DNA of 64,000 nucleotides from Sporomusaceae bacterium UBA7701 (GCA_002482545.1 DLGF01000016.1:62001-126000); one strand, 5' to 3'. Shown: positions 24,906-32,973, numbered from the stretch's first letter. Numbers and translations: made by a program. The notes: generated from the sequence alone by a model not told the origin.

Positions 24906-25865
24906 ATGGCTAACAAATTGTTTATCCGGAAATGGAAAGTCAGTGTTTACCTTAATTCTGGAAATGTTTTTGAAATATCGAATTCTGATTCGGAAGTCGA
25001 ATCTGGGGCTTTGCGAGTGACTTTCAACATTAACCGCCCCGGATACCAAGCCTTTTATTATGGCGATATCGTGATTTATAACCTCAACGGACCGACTGAG
25101 GCCGAAATCATCAAAGAGGGTAACAGGGTAGTGGTTGAAGCCGGCTATATTGATGGCGCCTATGGCAAGATATTTGAAGGTCAGGTGTTCCAGGTCTTCC
25201 GGGAACGAGAAGACGTGGTAGATTACAAGCTCACCTTGCACTGCCTGGACGGCATGGGCATTTTTGACAATAACATGGTGTCGTTTACGGTGTACGCCGG
25301 AACGGACCAACGCAGCCAGATCGCCAGCATCGCGGCCAACGCCACCAAGCCAATACCACTTGGCACCGTATCACAGAATATTGACACCAAGGTTCTCCCT
25401 CGGGGTAAGACGTTTTTTGGGCAACCGAAAGACTATTTCCGCGACATCGCCAATTACAATAACGCCCAGTGCTTCATCCATGATGGTCAGGTGCATATGA
25501 CGAAGCTCTCAGATGGCCCGCAATTAGCAGCGGATGAGGCCATAGTATTCACACCCACCACTGGACTTATCGGAACGCCCCAAGTCACCCAGGATGGCGT
25601 CCAGTTCACGGTGCTGCTGGACCCTCGGGTGAAGATCGTAAATCCGTCAATGCTGGTGAAACTCGACATGACCTTATTGAGGAAGCAGCTTCTTAAAATC
25701 GGCCAATTGCCGACGCTCCTCGACAATGACGGACTCTATCAGGTAGTGGCCGTGGCTCACCGGGGAGATACCAGAGGTAATGAGTGGTATACAGATATTG
25801 TCGGTTGTACGACTTTTGGCCTTGCACCCTTCCTCGTGCAGAATGCTCAAATGAATCCTAATTAG
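24906..25865 (+). CDS. Phage tail/baseplate hub-like protein
   Basis: 319 residues. The all-beta N-terminal half (FIRKWKVSVYLNSGNVFEIS...RVTFNINRP...ADIVIYNL-like pattern) and a mid-protein LHCLDGMGIFDNN are those of phage hub proteins of the gp27/gp44 fold that sit at the tail tip and contact the spike. The C-terminal half VKLDMTLLRKQLLKIGQLPTLLDNDGLYQVVAVAH completes the type. ATG 24906 has only a weak ribosome site. It opens the structural module; no tape-measure or sheath gene precedes it, which is abnormal. Confidence 0.65.
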   Translation: MANKLFIRKWKVSVYLNSGNVFEISNSDSEVESGALRVTFNINRPGYQAFYYGDIVIYNLNGPTEAEIIKEGNRVVVEAGYIDGAYGKIFEGQVFQVFREREDVVDYKLTLHCLDGMGIFDNNMVSFTVYAGTDQRSQIASIAANATKPIPLGTVSQNIDTKVLPRGKTFFGQPKDYFRDIANYNNAQCFIHDGQVHMTKLSDGPQLAADEAIVFTPTTGLIGTPQVTQDGVQFTVLLDPRVKIVNPSMLVKLDMTLLRKQLLKIGQLPTLLDNDGLYQVVAVAHRGDTRGNEWYTDIVGCTTFGLAPFLVQNAQMNPN

Positions 25866-25928
25866 GCAAAATTGATTATGTAGACATACCAATCCGAAAC
25901 GTTAACACAGAATCAGGAGGTGTAGACT

Positions 25929-26735
25929 TTGGCACTGACCACAGTAGCTGACATCAAAGCAGCAGTAAGAGATAATCGAGTACAGAAGATTTTGTGGTAC
26001 TGGCCAAACTCTTTCGGGGCGGCTGTAGGTGCGAACTTCTGCCGAAGCTGGTGGGGGGAATTGACCCCAACTGGCACGACGGACCCAAGAATTTGTACCA
26101 AAACAACTTTGTCCCCGACAGACGGGAGAGTATATTTCAATGATCCCGAACCGGGGAATCAACTTTATCTCCTTGGATTCGATTATGGTGAAGCTTCAGT
26201 TCAGCAGCAATTCGTTGTATTCTGCTATGATCGACTCTGGGACTTTGATATGACAAGTAAGGGAACGTCGACGACAGTAACAATACCTAGTCCTCAAGGT
26301 CCTGATCGGAATATCGGTGGAGTAGGAAATTTCATCTTCCTAGAGACACGAAACGGCAGTATTGCTTTTCCAACTTCGTTGACTGTGTCATATACGAATC
26401 AAGATGGTGTCTCTGGACGAACAGCTACCTTCCCCAATCTTCTGAATGCTGGGAAGCTAGTTAATTGGTCGAATCTCGCAGTCGGCGATTATGGAGTACA
26501 GTCGATTCAATCATATACTATCGGGGGTACTTCGAATGGTTGGCTAGTGATCGGGAAACCGATAGCCTATTTTCTCGTCAATGCAACTGGTGCTGTATCC
26601 TTTGATACAGTATGGTCAACTACTCAGCTTACTCCGCTTGACCCAAATGCATGCTTATCGTTATTCGAATATAAGTCTAGTGGGGCTGGTGTTATCTTCA
26701 TTTCGGGACTTACTTATACTATCGTGGAGGGATAG
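25929..26735 (+). CDS. Phage structural protein, paralogue 1 of 3
   Basis: 268 residues from TTG 25929 with CAGGAGGTG upstream. It shares with the next two proteins the blocks FYDRLW-like (CYDRLWDFDM), LTVSYTNQDGVSGRTATF and GDYGVQSIQSYTIGG, so the three arose by tandem duplication. Proteins with this YDRLW...SYTN.dG..GRtA...GvqSiQS pattern occur in structural regions of many phage genomes (from memory, unchecked), but their role in the virion is not established. The divergent N-terminus may carry the specific function. Confidence 0.65.
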   Translation: MALTTVADIKAAVRDNRVQKILWYWPNSFGAAVGANFCRSWWGELTPTGTTDPRICTKTTLSPTDGRVYFNDPEPGNQLYLLGFDYGEASVQQQFVVFCYDRLWDFDMTSKGTSTTVTIPSPQGPDRNIGGVGNFIFLETRNGSIAFPTSLTVSYTNQDGVSGRTATFPNLLNAGKLVNWSNLAVGDYGVQSIQSYTIGGTSNGWLVIGKPIAYFLVNATGAVSFDTVWSTTQLTPLDPNACLSLFEYKSSGAGVIFISGLTYTIVEG

Positions 26736-26738
26736 AAA

Positions 26739-27539
26739 ATGTTTACTTCCTACGATTCTATTATAGCGGCACTTTCCGCAGGATACGGACAAGACTTGCT
26801 TTACAATAAAGTAACAATCACGTCAGTAGCTGCAAACTGGTATACGCTGTGGTATACCAACGGTAGTCCCGGTGCTGGAACAGCTCCTTCGGGTGTAGCG
26901 AATTCGGCTGTCTGTGACTCTTCGACTACTGGTGCTATGTCCTATGGTAATGCTAATGGTGGTAGACAAATGTCTCTTCTCTCGTTCGGTGGTGGTGGAC
27001 AAACATTGAACAATTTGATATTGTACGATCGACTTTGGCACTGTGGAGGATTACCATTTGTAACATCCACCCAGACATTCACCGGTGCTACTGCTCCAAC
27101 AAGATATACAAATGGAGTAGGGAATGGACTCTTTATTGAGATTACTACAGCATCAGGTGGAGGAGGCAATACTCTTTCAGTCAGTTACACCAATCAGGAC
27201 GGTGTTCCCGGAAGAACAGCATCAGTCGTGGTTACAGCATCTTCTCCGATCAATAGGGTACAATTTCTAACCCTAGAATCGGGAGATACAGGAATTCAAT
27301 CAGTCCAATCATATTCTTGTGCTAATACACCAGCAGGAGCATTTACGCTGGTAATGTACAATCAATCGATGTTCAATATCCTTCCTTACCCAGCGGGAGG
27401 ATACACTGAACGTGATATGGTTCTTCAAGTAGCTCAACTGCCAACTCTTCCAGATAGTTCCTGCTTAGCATTGATGATGTTTGCCTCTACTACTTCAACG
27501 GGATACGTCTTTGGGAAGGTTAAGATAGCTGAGGGGTGA
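26739..27539 (+). CDS. Phage structural protein, paralogue 2 of 3
   Basis: 266 residues from ATG 26739 with ATGGAGGGATAG upstream, 3 bases after paralogue 1. Shared blocks are LYDRLWHCGGLPF, VSYTNQDGVPGRTASVV, GDTGIQSVQSYSC and YNQSMFNILPYPAGGY. The last two blocks are nearly the same in paralogue 3, so 2 and 3 are the closest pair. Codon use is more AT-rich than that of the hub gene. Confidence 0.65.
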   Translation: MFTSYDSIIAALSAGYGQDLLYNKVTITSVAANWYTLWYTNGSPGAGTAPSGVANSAVCDSSTTGAMSYGNANGGRQMSLLSFGGGGQTLNNLILYDRLWHCGGLPFVTSTQTFTGATAPTRYTNGVGNGLFIEITTASGGGGNTLSVSYTNQDGVPGRTASVVVTASSPINRVQFLTLESGDTGIQSVQSYSCANTPAGAFTLVMYNQSMFNILPYPAGGYTERDMVLQVAQLPTLPDSSCLALMMFASTTSTGYVFGKVKIAEG

Positions 27540-27546
27540 TGACCAG

Positions 27547-28356
27547 ATGGCCTTTATCTCCTGTAAAGAAGTAACTGAGGCAATAAACAACGGGTACGGT
27601 CAGACCTCTGTTTTCATGAAGACATCTTTACCTACAAATGCTCAACAATGGTTCACTCTTTGGAGACAGGCAGGAAATCCTCCAGATGCGGGAGCAGTAC
27701 CCTCGACAGGTACCGTCTGTGATTCCTCCACGCTTGGAGCTATGCAGATTCAAGATGCGGGAAGCGGAAAGAAGCTTCATGCATATTCCATCGGTGCTGC
27801 TGCATTAAACTGGGGTGGAGTAGTAATTCTCTACGATCGACTTTGGCACGCAGGGACACTACCATTTCAGACGTCCAGTACATTAATTACTGGAGTTACG
27901 GCTCCAAATCGTTATACGAGCGGTATCGGTAACTGCCTATTTCTTGAGACTGCTTCAGGACAAGGGAGCGGGACATATCCTATCACCGTTTCTATAAGTT
28001 ATACGAATGAGATTGGTACTCCAGGAAGAATCGCCACTTTCGAGATAACTTCTGCATTTGCTGCTAACCGTGTCATATTTGGACTTCTTCAGTCTCCTGA
28101 CCGAGGAGTTCAATCGATCCAGAGTTATTCTTGCTCATCTGTCCCAAATTCGGGAACATTTAATATCGTAATGTACAATCAATCGATGTTCAATTATATA
28201 GGTTATCCAGCGGCATATTATCTTGAACGAGACTTAATATATCAAGTTGCCCATTTGCCTATTGTTCAGAACGGGGCTTGTTTGTCTGGACTTTTTTGGT
28301 CCGCTGAAGCCAGTCCGAGCTTTGTCTGGGGTACGATAAAAATGGTACAGGGGTAG
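27547..28356 (+). CDS. Phage structural protein, paralogue 3 of 3
   Basis: 269 residues from ATG 27547 after GAGGGGTGATG. It carries LYDRLWHAGTLPF, ISYTNEIGTPGRIATF, DRGVQSIQSYSC and YNQSMFNYIGYPAAYY. The spacing of a few bases between all three paralogues and the following gene shows a single message. The function is as uncertain as for its siblings. Confidence 0.65.
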   Translation: MAFISCKEVTEAINNGYGQTSVFMKTSLPTNAQQWFTLWRQAGNPPDAGAVPSTGTVCDSSTLGAMQIQDAGSGKKLHAYSIGAAALNWGGVVILYDRLWHAGTLPFQTSSTLITGVTAPNRYTSGIGNCLFLETASGQGSGTYPITVSISYTNEIGTPGRIATFEITSAFAANRVIFGLLQSPDRGVQSIQSYSCSSVPNSGTFNIVMYNQSMFNYIGYPAAYYLERDLIYQVAHLPIVQNGACLSGLFWSAEASPSFVWGTIKMVQG

Positions 28357-28362
28357 ATAGAT

Positions 28363-29109
28363 ATGGCTATTGCGGAGATTAATTCTGCTTATGAAAACAG
28401 ATTAATAACCCTGGCATGGAGACTCACAGCTAATCAGACTACTATGGCAGATTGGCAGTGGCCCGATGCTCTTCCCCTTTTAGGAAACTACATTCTAGTC
28501 GATCTTCGGTCTGGAACTTGTAGAATCGTAGTTCAGTCAGAGCTTCAGGATATCCCCTTTGCAGCAAGTCGTCAGGTAACTCGTTTAGCTGACTTGAAGA
28601 ACCTAACTCTTAAACCTACTCGAAAGAATATCACTGTAAATTCCGGAACACTGCGCCAAGTCTCTGAAGCAGTTTTTATAGAGTTCAATCCTGGGACCGA
28701 TCGAATAGTCGGATTCGTTGCTGTAGTTCGAAACGGGACAGAGAGAAAGCTCGGTAAGTATGGTGAATGCTTAGCTAATGCAGTTCGACACGTTCTGAAG
28801 ACAGAAACTGTGGATGCTGATACACAACGTAGACTTTCATCTGAGCTTATCGCATATTTCGGATCAGGTACCAATCGCGTTGTCTACCAGACCAACATTT
28901 CCGAGACGGCTTGCACCTTGCGGAACGTGCTTTCGACCACGGAATTCGACACAGGCTCCAAGCGGTTCATAGGCCGCAAGATAACGCTCATGGAAGCTAC
29001 GATGCGGAAAGTTCTCGCTCAGCCGTTCAACAACGAAGTCCATATTCCACTGAGATTCTCTCATATCCTCAACATCAAGATGAGAATGTTCCGATACAGG
29101 GGAGAGTAG
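28363..29109 (+). CDS. Repeat-containing phage protein (248 aa), mosaic
   Basis: 248 residues from ATG 28363. Imperfect repeats of a short beta unit recur: TLRQVSEAVFIEFNPGTDRIVG, ETACTLRNVLSTTEFDTGSKRFIG and EATMRKVLAQPF, about 20-40 residues apart. After about base 28,860 codon choice switches sharply to GC-ending codons while the frame stays open, so the 3' third seems to come from a different source. It may be a fibre-like or baseplate-accessory protein; I do not recognise a family. Confidence 0.55.
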   Translation: MAIAEINSAYENRLITLAWRLTANQTTMADWQWPDALPLLGNYILVDLRSGTCRIVVQSELQDIPFAASRQVTRLADLKNLTLKPTRKNITVNSGTLRQVSEAVFIEFNPGTDRIVGFVAVVRNGTERKLGKYGECLANAVRHVLKTETVDADTQRRLSSELIAYFGSGTNRVVYQTNISETACTLRNVLSTTEFDTGSKRFIGRKITLMEATMRKVLAQPFNNEVHIPLRFSHILNIKMRMFRYRGE

Positions 29110-29231
29110 ACTTACGTTATAAATGGGAACGGGATAAGGCTCTCAAGACAAAGGAGAATACTGTCCACAACGTCCACAAAAACAAAAAAGGTGGACAAAA
29201 GACAAAGTCACTAGACCGGTAATCAGCCTTA

Positions 29232-29390
29232 TCAGTCTGGGTACCTGCCGTCAGGTGGTAAAATTAGACGCGGCGTTGAACAGTACCCAGCGATCGGTAT
29301 CTAAGTACCACAGCATAAAGACGGCCTTAATTGGTAGGTGCCGCAAGCCGTTAAGGTGAATAGCGGGGACTTCCCGTAGCGCCCTAATGA
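29232..29390 (+). ncRNA. Candidate structured RNA, family unknown
   Basis: CTGGGTAC (29237-29244) pairs with GTACCCAG (29283-29290) around an inner GCCG/CGGC stem. Then come GGTA/TACC (29296-29309), CCTTAA/TTAAGG (29325-29330 with 29351-29356) and CGGG/CCCG (29364-29376). The segment is more GC-rich than its surroundings and ends upstream of a terminator. I do not recognise a family. Confidence 0.35.
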
Positions 29391-29573
29391 CTGGGATAAC
29401 GGTCAGCAGCGGTCTGTGACAAAGTTTGTGACGACTCAGAGTGGTTTGCGACGGATTATTCAGGTCTTTGAAATAGTGTCTTTTCAGATAAAAAGCCGAA
29501 AAAAGATGCTTACAACGCATACAAAAACAAAAAAGTATGCAAAGAATAACTTTGAGGTACAACATATCAAAAA

Positions 29574-29609
29574 AGCCGCCCATCCTTCGGGGGTGGGCGG
29601 CTTTTTTTT
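29574..29609 (+). terminator. Strong Rho-independent terminator
   Basis: AGCCGCCCA (29574-29582), loop, TGGGCGGCT (29594-29602) and T7; A-rich 5' side also allows minus-strand use. Confidence 0.92.
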
Positions 29610-29757
29610 ATTATTTAGACGGATAGTGGACGATTCGTGGACGGATAGGAAATTTCTTGCAATAGAATGAGGGCAAAGGCGAGAGGCTGGCACTCTTTCT
29701 CACCCAAATGTGTAATAAAAGCTAGCCCTTGGCCAATAAAAACTAGGGGGAATATCA

Positions 29758-30666
29758 ATGGGAGAATATTTAATGGATGAGCACACAGTAGCATTGCTCC
29801 ACTTCAACGATGGACTGAAAGACGAAAGTGGAAAGGTATGGACGGCAGTCGGCGGAGCATCAACAAGCACAGTGCAAAGTAAGTTTGGTGGGAGTTCGCT
29901 ATCCCTTGATGGCAAAACTCAATATCTTTCCACTCCAAACTCAACGGATTTTGATTTTGGTTCGGGGGATTTCACTATTGACTGGTGGGAATACAGAAAA
30001 TCTGCTGATGTTCAAGGTCTCGTATTTTCCAGACAGCCGGGAACATACGCTCCAATAGCAGTAGGAGCTAACAACATCTACAATGGGCGGATTGATGCAT
30101 ATGCAAGAACCGATACCATTTATAATGGTTCTTCTTATGACTGGGACATTCTTAATAACTTCCACATGGGGCTCCCTATCATCAATGAGTGGACCCATTA
30201 TGCTTTAGTTAGAGCTAGCGGTTATTTTTACTCATTCCAGAATGGCAAACTGATTTTAAAAAGCGATTTAATAACCAAGGAAGTAGCCGAGGGAACCGGC
30301 ACACCGCTCATTGGTTGCTATGGCGGCATCATATATTCGGGCTATATCGACGAATTTAGAATTTCCAATATAGCTCGATGGACCGATGACTTCGATCCTG
30401 GTGAAGTGCCGGATACACCAACAGATCCAACTGACCCGACTAACGAGAAGTCCATCTTGGTTGTCAATATGGATGATGGGCGCCATGAATATGCTATGTC
30501 TAAGGTGGAAATTGACGCCTTCATCAGCTGGTACAATGCAAAGGCAGGCGGGATCGGTTCGAACTATTACATCATCAGTAAGTCGTTTAATCTTGGTCCC
30601 TTTGCCAGTCGGAAAGACTACCTGGTGTTTGATCAGATCATCAATTTTGAGGTAATGGCCTACTAG
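29758..30666 (+). CDS. LamG/concanavalin-like domain phage protein
   Basis: 302 residues from ATG 29758 with AGGGGGAA upstream. The N-terminal 220 residues form a LamG-like jelly-roll: ALLHFNDGLKDESGKVW, GGSSLSLDGKTQYLSTPNS, FTIDWWEY, YSGYIDEFRISNIARWTDDF. These are the usual marks of phage tail or capsid-decorating proteins that bind sugars. A Thr/Pro-Asp linker (PDTPTDPTDPTN) leads to a separate 75-residue C-terminal domain. It probably makes part of a receptor-binding or decoration protein. Confidence 0.78.
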   Translation: MGEYLMDEHTVALLHFNDGLKDESGKVWTAVGGASTSTVQSKFGGSSLSLDGKTQYLSTPNSTDFDFGSGDFTIDWWEYRKSADVQGLVFSRQPGTYAPIAVGANNIYNGRIDAYARTDTIYNGSSYDWDILNNFHMGLPIINEWTHYALVRASGYFYSFQNGKLILKSDLITKEVAEGTGTPLIGCYGGIIYSGYIDEFRISNIARWTDDFDPGEVPDTPTDPTDPTNEKSILVVNMDDGRHEYAMSKVEIDAFISWYNAKAGGIGSNYYIISKSFNLGPFASRKDYLVFDQIINFEVMAY

Positions 30667-30747
30667 GGCTAACTTGCCGGCGTTTTACGGTGTCCGCCTG
30701 AACAACCGTAGCCCTACGGGGCATATGAGGAATGAGGTGGCTGTAAA

Positions 30748-31332
30748 ATGAGTACGCAAATAACATTGAAGGCAGCCGTCATCGGCTGCCTGATCGTTTT
30801 ACTCATTGGCATCGCCTTGGGTGCGTGGGGCAAATATACCTGGGGCCCAAAGCTGACCAACACGGTCGAAAAGACGATCGAAAAGCCGGTCATCGTAGAG
30901 AAGGTCGTCACCCAGACCGAAACCCAAATCGCCTACGTCCCCAAGGAGACGATCAAATACGTCGACCCGCAGACCGGCCAGGAGGTCACCCAGCCGCTCG
31001 ACGGCCAGTTCGAGATCGGCAAGACGGACTTCCATTACACCGTGAACGGCAAGCCCGGCCAGTTCACGAAAGCCGACGATGAACGGTATGTCTTCGACAA
31101 AAACATGCTGAAGCTGACCCAGACCAGCCAGGTCAACCTGGCTGTGGAAGTGCCGGTGATCGACAAGACTAAGCGGAACGCGTTCGGCCCCTACCTGACG
31201 ACCGAATCCTGGGGCGCGATCGTCAGCCGGGAGACGGACAGTCACCGGCTGCTGCTGCTTGGCGGGAAGAAATGGGACAAAGAAAACGGCCGCAGCTATG
31301 AAGCCGGCGGCGCGTGGCAAATCAAGTTTTAG
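30748..31332 (+). CDS. Membrane-anchored phage-element protein (194 aa)
   Basis: 194 residues from ATG 30748. One N-terminal membrane helix (about 8-28) is followed by a Lys/Glu/Val-rich stalk (EKTIEKPVIVEKVVTQTETQ) and a soluble C-terminal domain. Its base composition is much higher in GC than the flanking genes. A decayed relative lies on the minus strand at about 42,860-43,005 (QTSQVNL and VPVTD blocks in common), outside the element. Its role is unknown; a spanin-like or tail-associated membrane protein is possible but unsupported. Confidence 0.6.
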   Translation: MSTQITLKAAVIGCLIVLLIGIALGAWGKYTWGPKLTNTVEKTIEKPVIVEKVVTQTETQIAYVPKETIKYVDPQTGQEVTQPLDGQFEIGKTDFHYTVNGKPGQFTKADDERYVFDKNMLKLTQTSQVNLAVEVPVIDKTKRNAFGPYLTTESWGAIVSRETDSHRLLLLGGKKWDKENGRSYEAGGAWQIKF

Positions 31333-31378
31333 CCCCCTTGGGTTTAAGCTCCTGGCCCATAGTGGCCGGGGGCTTTTT
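31331..31378 (+). terminator. Rho-independent terminator
   Basis: AGCCCCC (31331-31337) pairs with GGGGGCT (31368-31374), with an inner GGCC stem, then T5. It starts at the stop codon of the preceding gene. Confidence 0.85.
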
Positions 31379-31571
31379 GTTGCTGGACTTTTTATGGACT
31401 TTTCGTCTGGAAGAGATGTTAGTATAGAGACATAAGATGAATGTCTATTTGGGTGTGAGGGGATGGCAGTGGGGATAAAAATATAAGTGGTGAATAGTTT
31501 ACAACCGGCAACAATTCATGTTAATATGAATAATATGACACTATATACGATGTCGCATTGGGGTGAATCGG

Positions 31572-31817
31572 TTGCCGCAATGGAAGAAAGTCATAGACAA
31601 AGCGAGAAGAAGTCCACATGATATACGATGGGGCGAACTCGTCACGTCATTAGAAAGGTTAGGATTTGAGTGTGAAGAGCCTTATCGGGATAGCCATTGG
31701 GTAGTGTATTACCCTTCTGATGGATGGACTTATTCGGTTCCTGTGCATAATAATACTGTTCGACCTCATTATATTAGAACAATAATAAGAAAAGTTGATG
31801 AGGTGGAGGGAGAGTAA
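31572..31817 (+). CDS. hicA: HicA-type mRNA interferase toxin
   Basis: About 81 residues from TTG 31572 (GGGGTGA at 31561-31567 fits; GTG 31563 is the alternative). The fold of HicA is recognisable: a helical start (WGELVTSLERLGFEC) and the catalytic-histidine strand DSHWVVYYPSDG, then HNNTVRPHYIRTIIRK. HicA toxins are dsRBD-like ribonucleases that cleave mRNA at the ribosome. The stop overlaps the start of the HicB gene by one base (TAATG), typical for toxin-antitoxin pairs. Confidence 0.82.
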   Translation: MPQWKKVIDKARRSPHDIRWGELVTSLERLGFECEEPYRDSHWVVYYPSDGWTYSVPVHNNTVRPHYIRTIIRKVDEVEGE

Positions 31818-32317
31818 TGAAAAAATCAGTTGAATATTATATGGGGCTCGATTACAAGGTGGTTATTTCTCCAGCTAATGATGAAAGTGGTCGATATTGG
31901 ATTGCTGAATTGCCTGATTTAGATGGTTGTTCCTCTGATGGTAAAACCCAGGAAGAAGCTGTACGCAATCTTGCAGGAGCTAAGAGAGCGTGGATTAGTT
32001 TTCGATTAAGCAAGGGTCTTTCTATACCTGAACCCAATAAAGCTAATGCTAAGACTGAAGAAGAATATGGTGGTAGAATTACGTTACGAATGGGTAAATC
32101 TATGCATAAAATGCTTGCAGAAATGGCTCAATTGGAAGGTTTGAGCTTGAATCAATACATCTTGTCACTTGTATCCTATAGATTTGGTCAAAGTAAACTT
32201 GACTTTATGAAACCCGAGCATCAAATGGAAAGAGCAAGATATTATATGAACCAAGCTTGGTCAGATAAGATTGAGCTCCCCCAAGAAATAATTTCTTGGA
32301 TTACTTTGAAGAATTAG
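31817..32317 (+). CDS. hicB: HicB-type antitoxin with C-terminal ribbon-helix-helix
   Basis: 166 residues. The N-terminal HicB domain (YKVVISPANDESGRYWIAEL, PDLDGCSSDGKTQEEAVRNL) is a partial RNase-H fold that neutralises the toxin. A linker leads to an Arc-like ribbon-helix-helix (GGRITLRMGKSMHKMLAEMA, EGLSLNQYILSLVS) for operator binding. About 45 further residues follow the DNA-binding part, longer than most HicB proteins; in chaperone-dependent antitoxins such a C-terminal tail is the chaperone-addiction segment. The SecB-like gene follows 11 bases later. Confidence 0.87.
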   Translation: MKKSVEYYMGLDYKVVISPANDESGRYWIAELPDLDGCSSDGKTQEEAVRNLAGAKRAWISFRLSKGLSIPEPNKANAKTEEEYGGRITLRMGKSMHKMLAEMAQLEGLSLNQYILSLVSYRFGQSKLDFMKPEHQMERARYYMNQAWSDKIELPQEIISWITLKN

Positions 32318-32328
32318 GAGGCAAGGGA

Positions 32329-32745
32329 ATGGTTGAGAAAAAAAGGAATTCTAAAAAGAAGCTTCCTATACCGAAACTACAAGACGTGAGTGTTAAAAAT
32401 ATTGAAGCAAGGTTACTTCCTGAAGATGAAGACAATAATCGAATGGCAGTAAAATGGACAATTGATATTGCAGAACATAAGTCTAATGAATTTGCTATAA
32501 TGGCAAAATGCGAGGTTGGTCCGGAAAATAAAGTTGATTTTGAAGTCATAATTGAGTATGAACTCATATATAAGGGGACTAGTCAGTGGACAGAAGATTT
32601 GATCAAGGAGCGACTAGACGAATTTCTAGAACCGTGTTTGTCCAAAAACTCGTTGATTGTTGCGCAATTAACGGATGTTTTGTATAATTCCCCTATCATT
32701 ATACCGCCTATGTTATTTAGGGAGCGAGAATCTGAACAGAAGTAG
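32329..32745 (+). CDS. SecB-like chaperone associated with HicAB
   Basis: 138 residues from ATG 32329 with TAGGAGG upstream. After a basic N-terminus the core reads as SecB strands: DVSVKNIEARLLP, MAVKWTIDIAEH, NEFAIMAKCEVG and KVDFEVIIEYELIYKG. It ends LIVAQLTDVLYNSPIIIPPMLF, in which SPIIIPPMLF corresponds to the Pro-rich end of SecB (family GFPPLxLxPIDF). SecB-like proteins encoded next to antitoxins protect them in toxin-antitoxin-chaperone modules. The assignment rests on motif comparison by eye; a structure prediction would settle it. Confidence 0.62.
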   Translation: MVEKKRNSKKKLPIPKLQDVSVKNIEARLLPEDEDNNRMAVKWTIDIAEHKSNEFAIMAKCEVGPENKVDFEVIIEYELIYKGTSQWTEDLIKERLDEFLEPCLSKNSLIVAQLTDVLYNSPIIIPPMLFRERESEQK

Positions 32746-32791
32746 CAAGTCGTATCAACCACCTTACCCCGCGCTGCAGGGAGGGATAGAA

Positions 32792-32860
32792 GTGAAGGCA
32801 ATTGTGGCGGTGCCTGAGCCGAAAAAGCTATATGGCGGAGGGCTAGAGTTTAGATTCTAG
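32792..32860 (+). CDS. Conserved 22-aa micro-ORF
   Basis: GTG 32792 follows AGGGAGGG (32778-32785). The 22-residue product, (M)KAIVAVPEPKKLYGGGLEF plus RF, has a close relative on the minus strand at 42797-42865 with 15 or more identical residues. Synonymous differences between the two copies argue for protein-level selection. Both are directly followed by a terminator. The function is unknown. Confidence 0.55.
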   Translation: MKAIVAVPEPKKLYGGGLEFRF

Positions 32861-32871
32861 CCCCAGATAAA

Positions 32872-32906
32872 ATCCCCGGTCTCTGGATGAGGCCGGGGAT
32901 TTTTTG
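32872..32906 (+). terminator. Terminator closing the hicAB-secB-like operon
   Basis: ATCCCCGG (32872-32879), loop, CCGGGGAT (32893-32900), T5. Confidence 0.9.
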
Positions 32907-32973
32907 TTTTTAAAAAATGTTGTATCATAATGTATAATATGGTAATTAAAAGACGGCTTAGGGACGTGAGATT

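Larger units (their letters stand above)
29110..29757 (+). other. 648-base intergenic region with structured-RNA candidate
   Basis: No convincing gene is present. It holds paired GTCCAC/GTGGAC words near 29163-29198, the nested stems listed separately (29232-29390), a GTGACAAAGTTTGTGAC inverted repeat near 29417-29433 and a strong terminator at 29574-29609. This layout fits a non-coding transcript. Confidence 0.5.

Noticed and set aside
29416..29670. An 84-codon open frame after the structured-RNA candidate
   Set aside because: It reads straight through a strong Rho-independent terminator and has no ribosome site.
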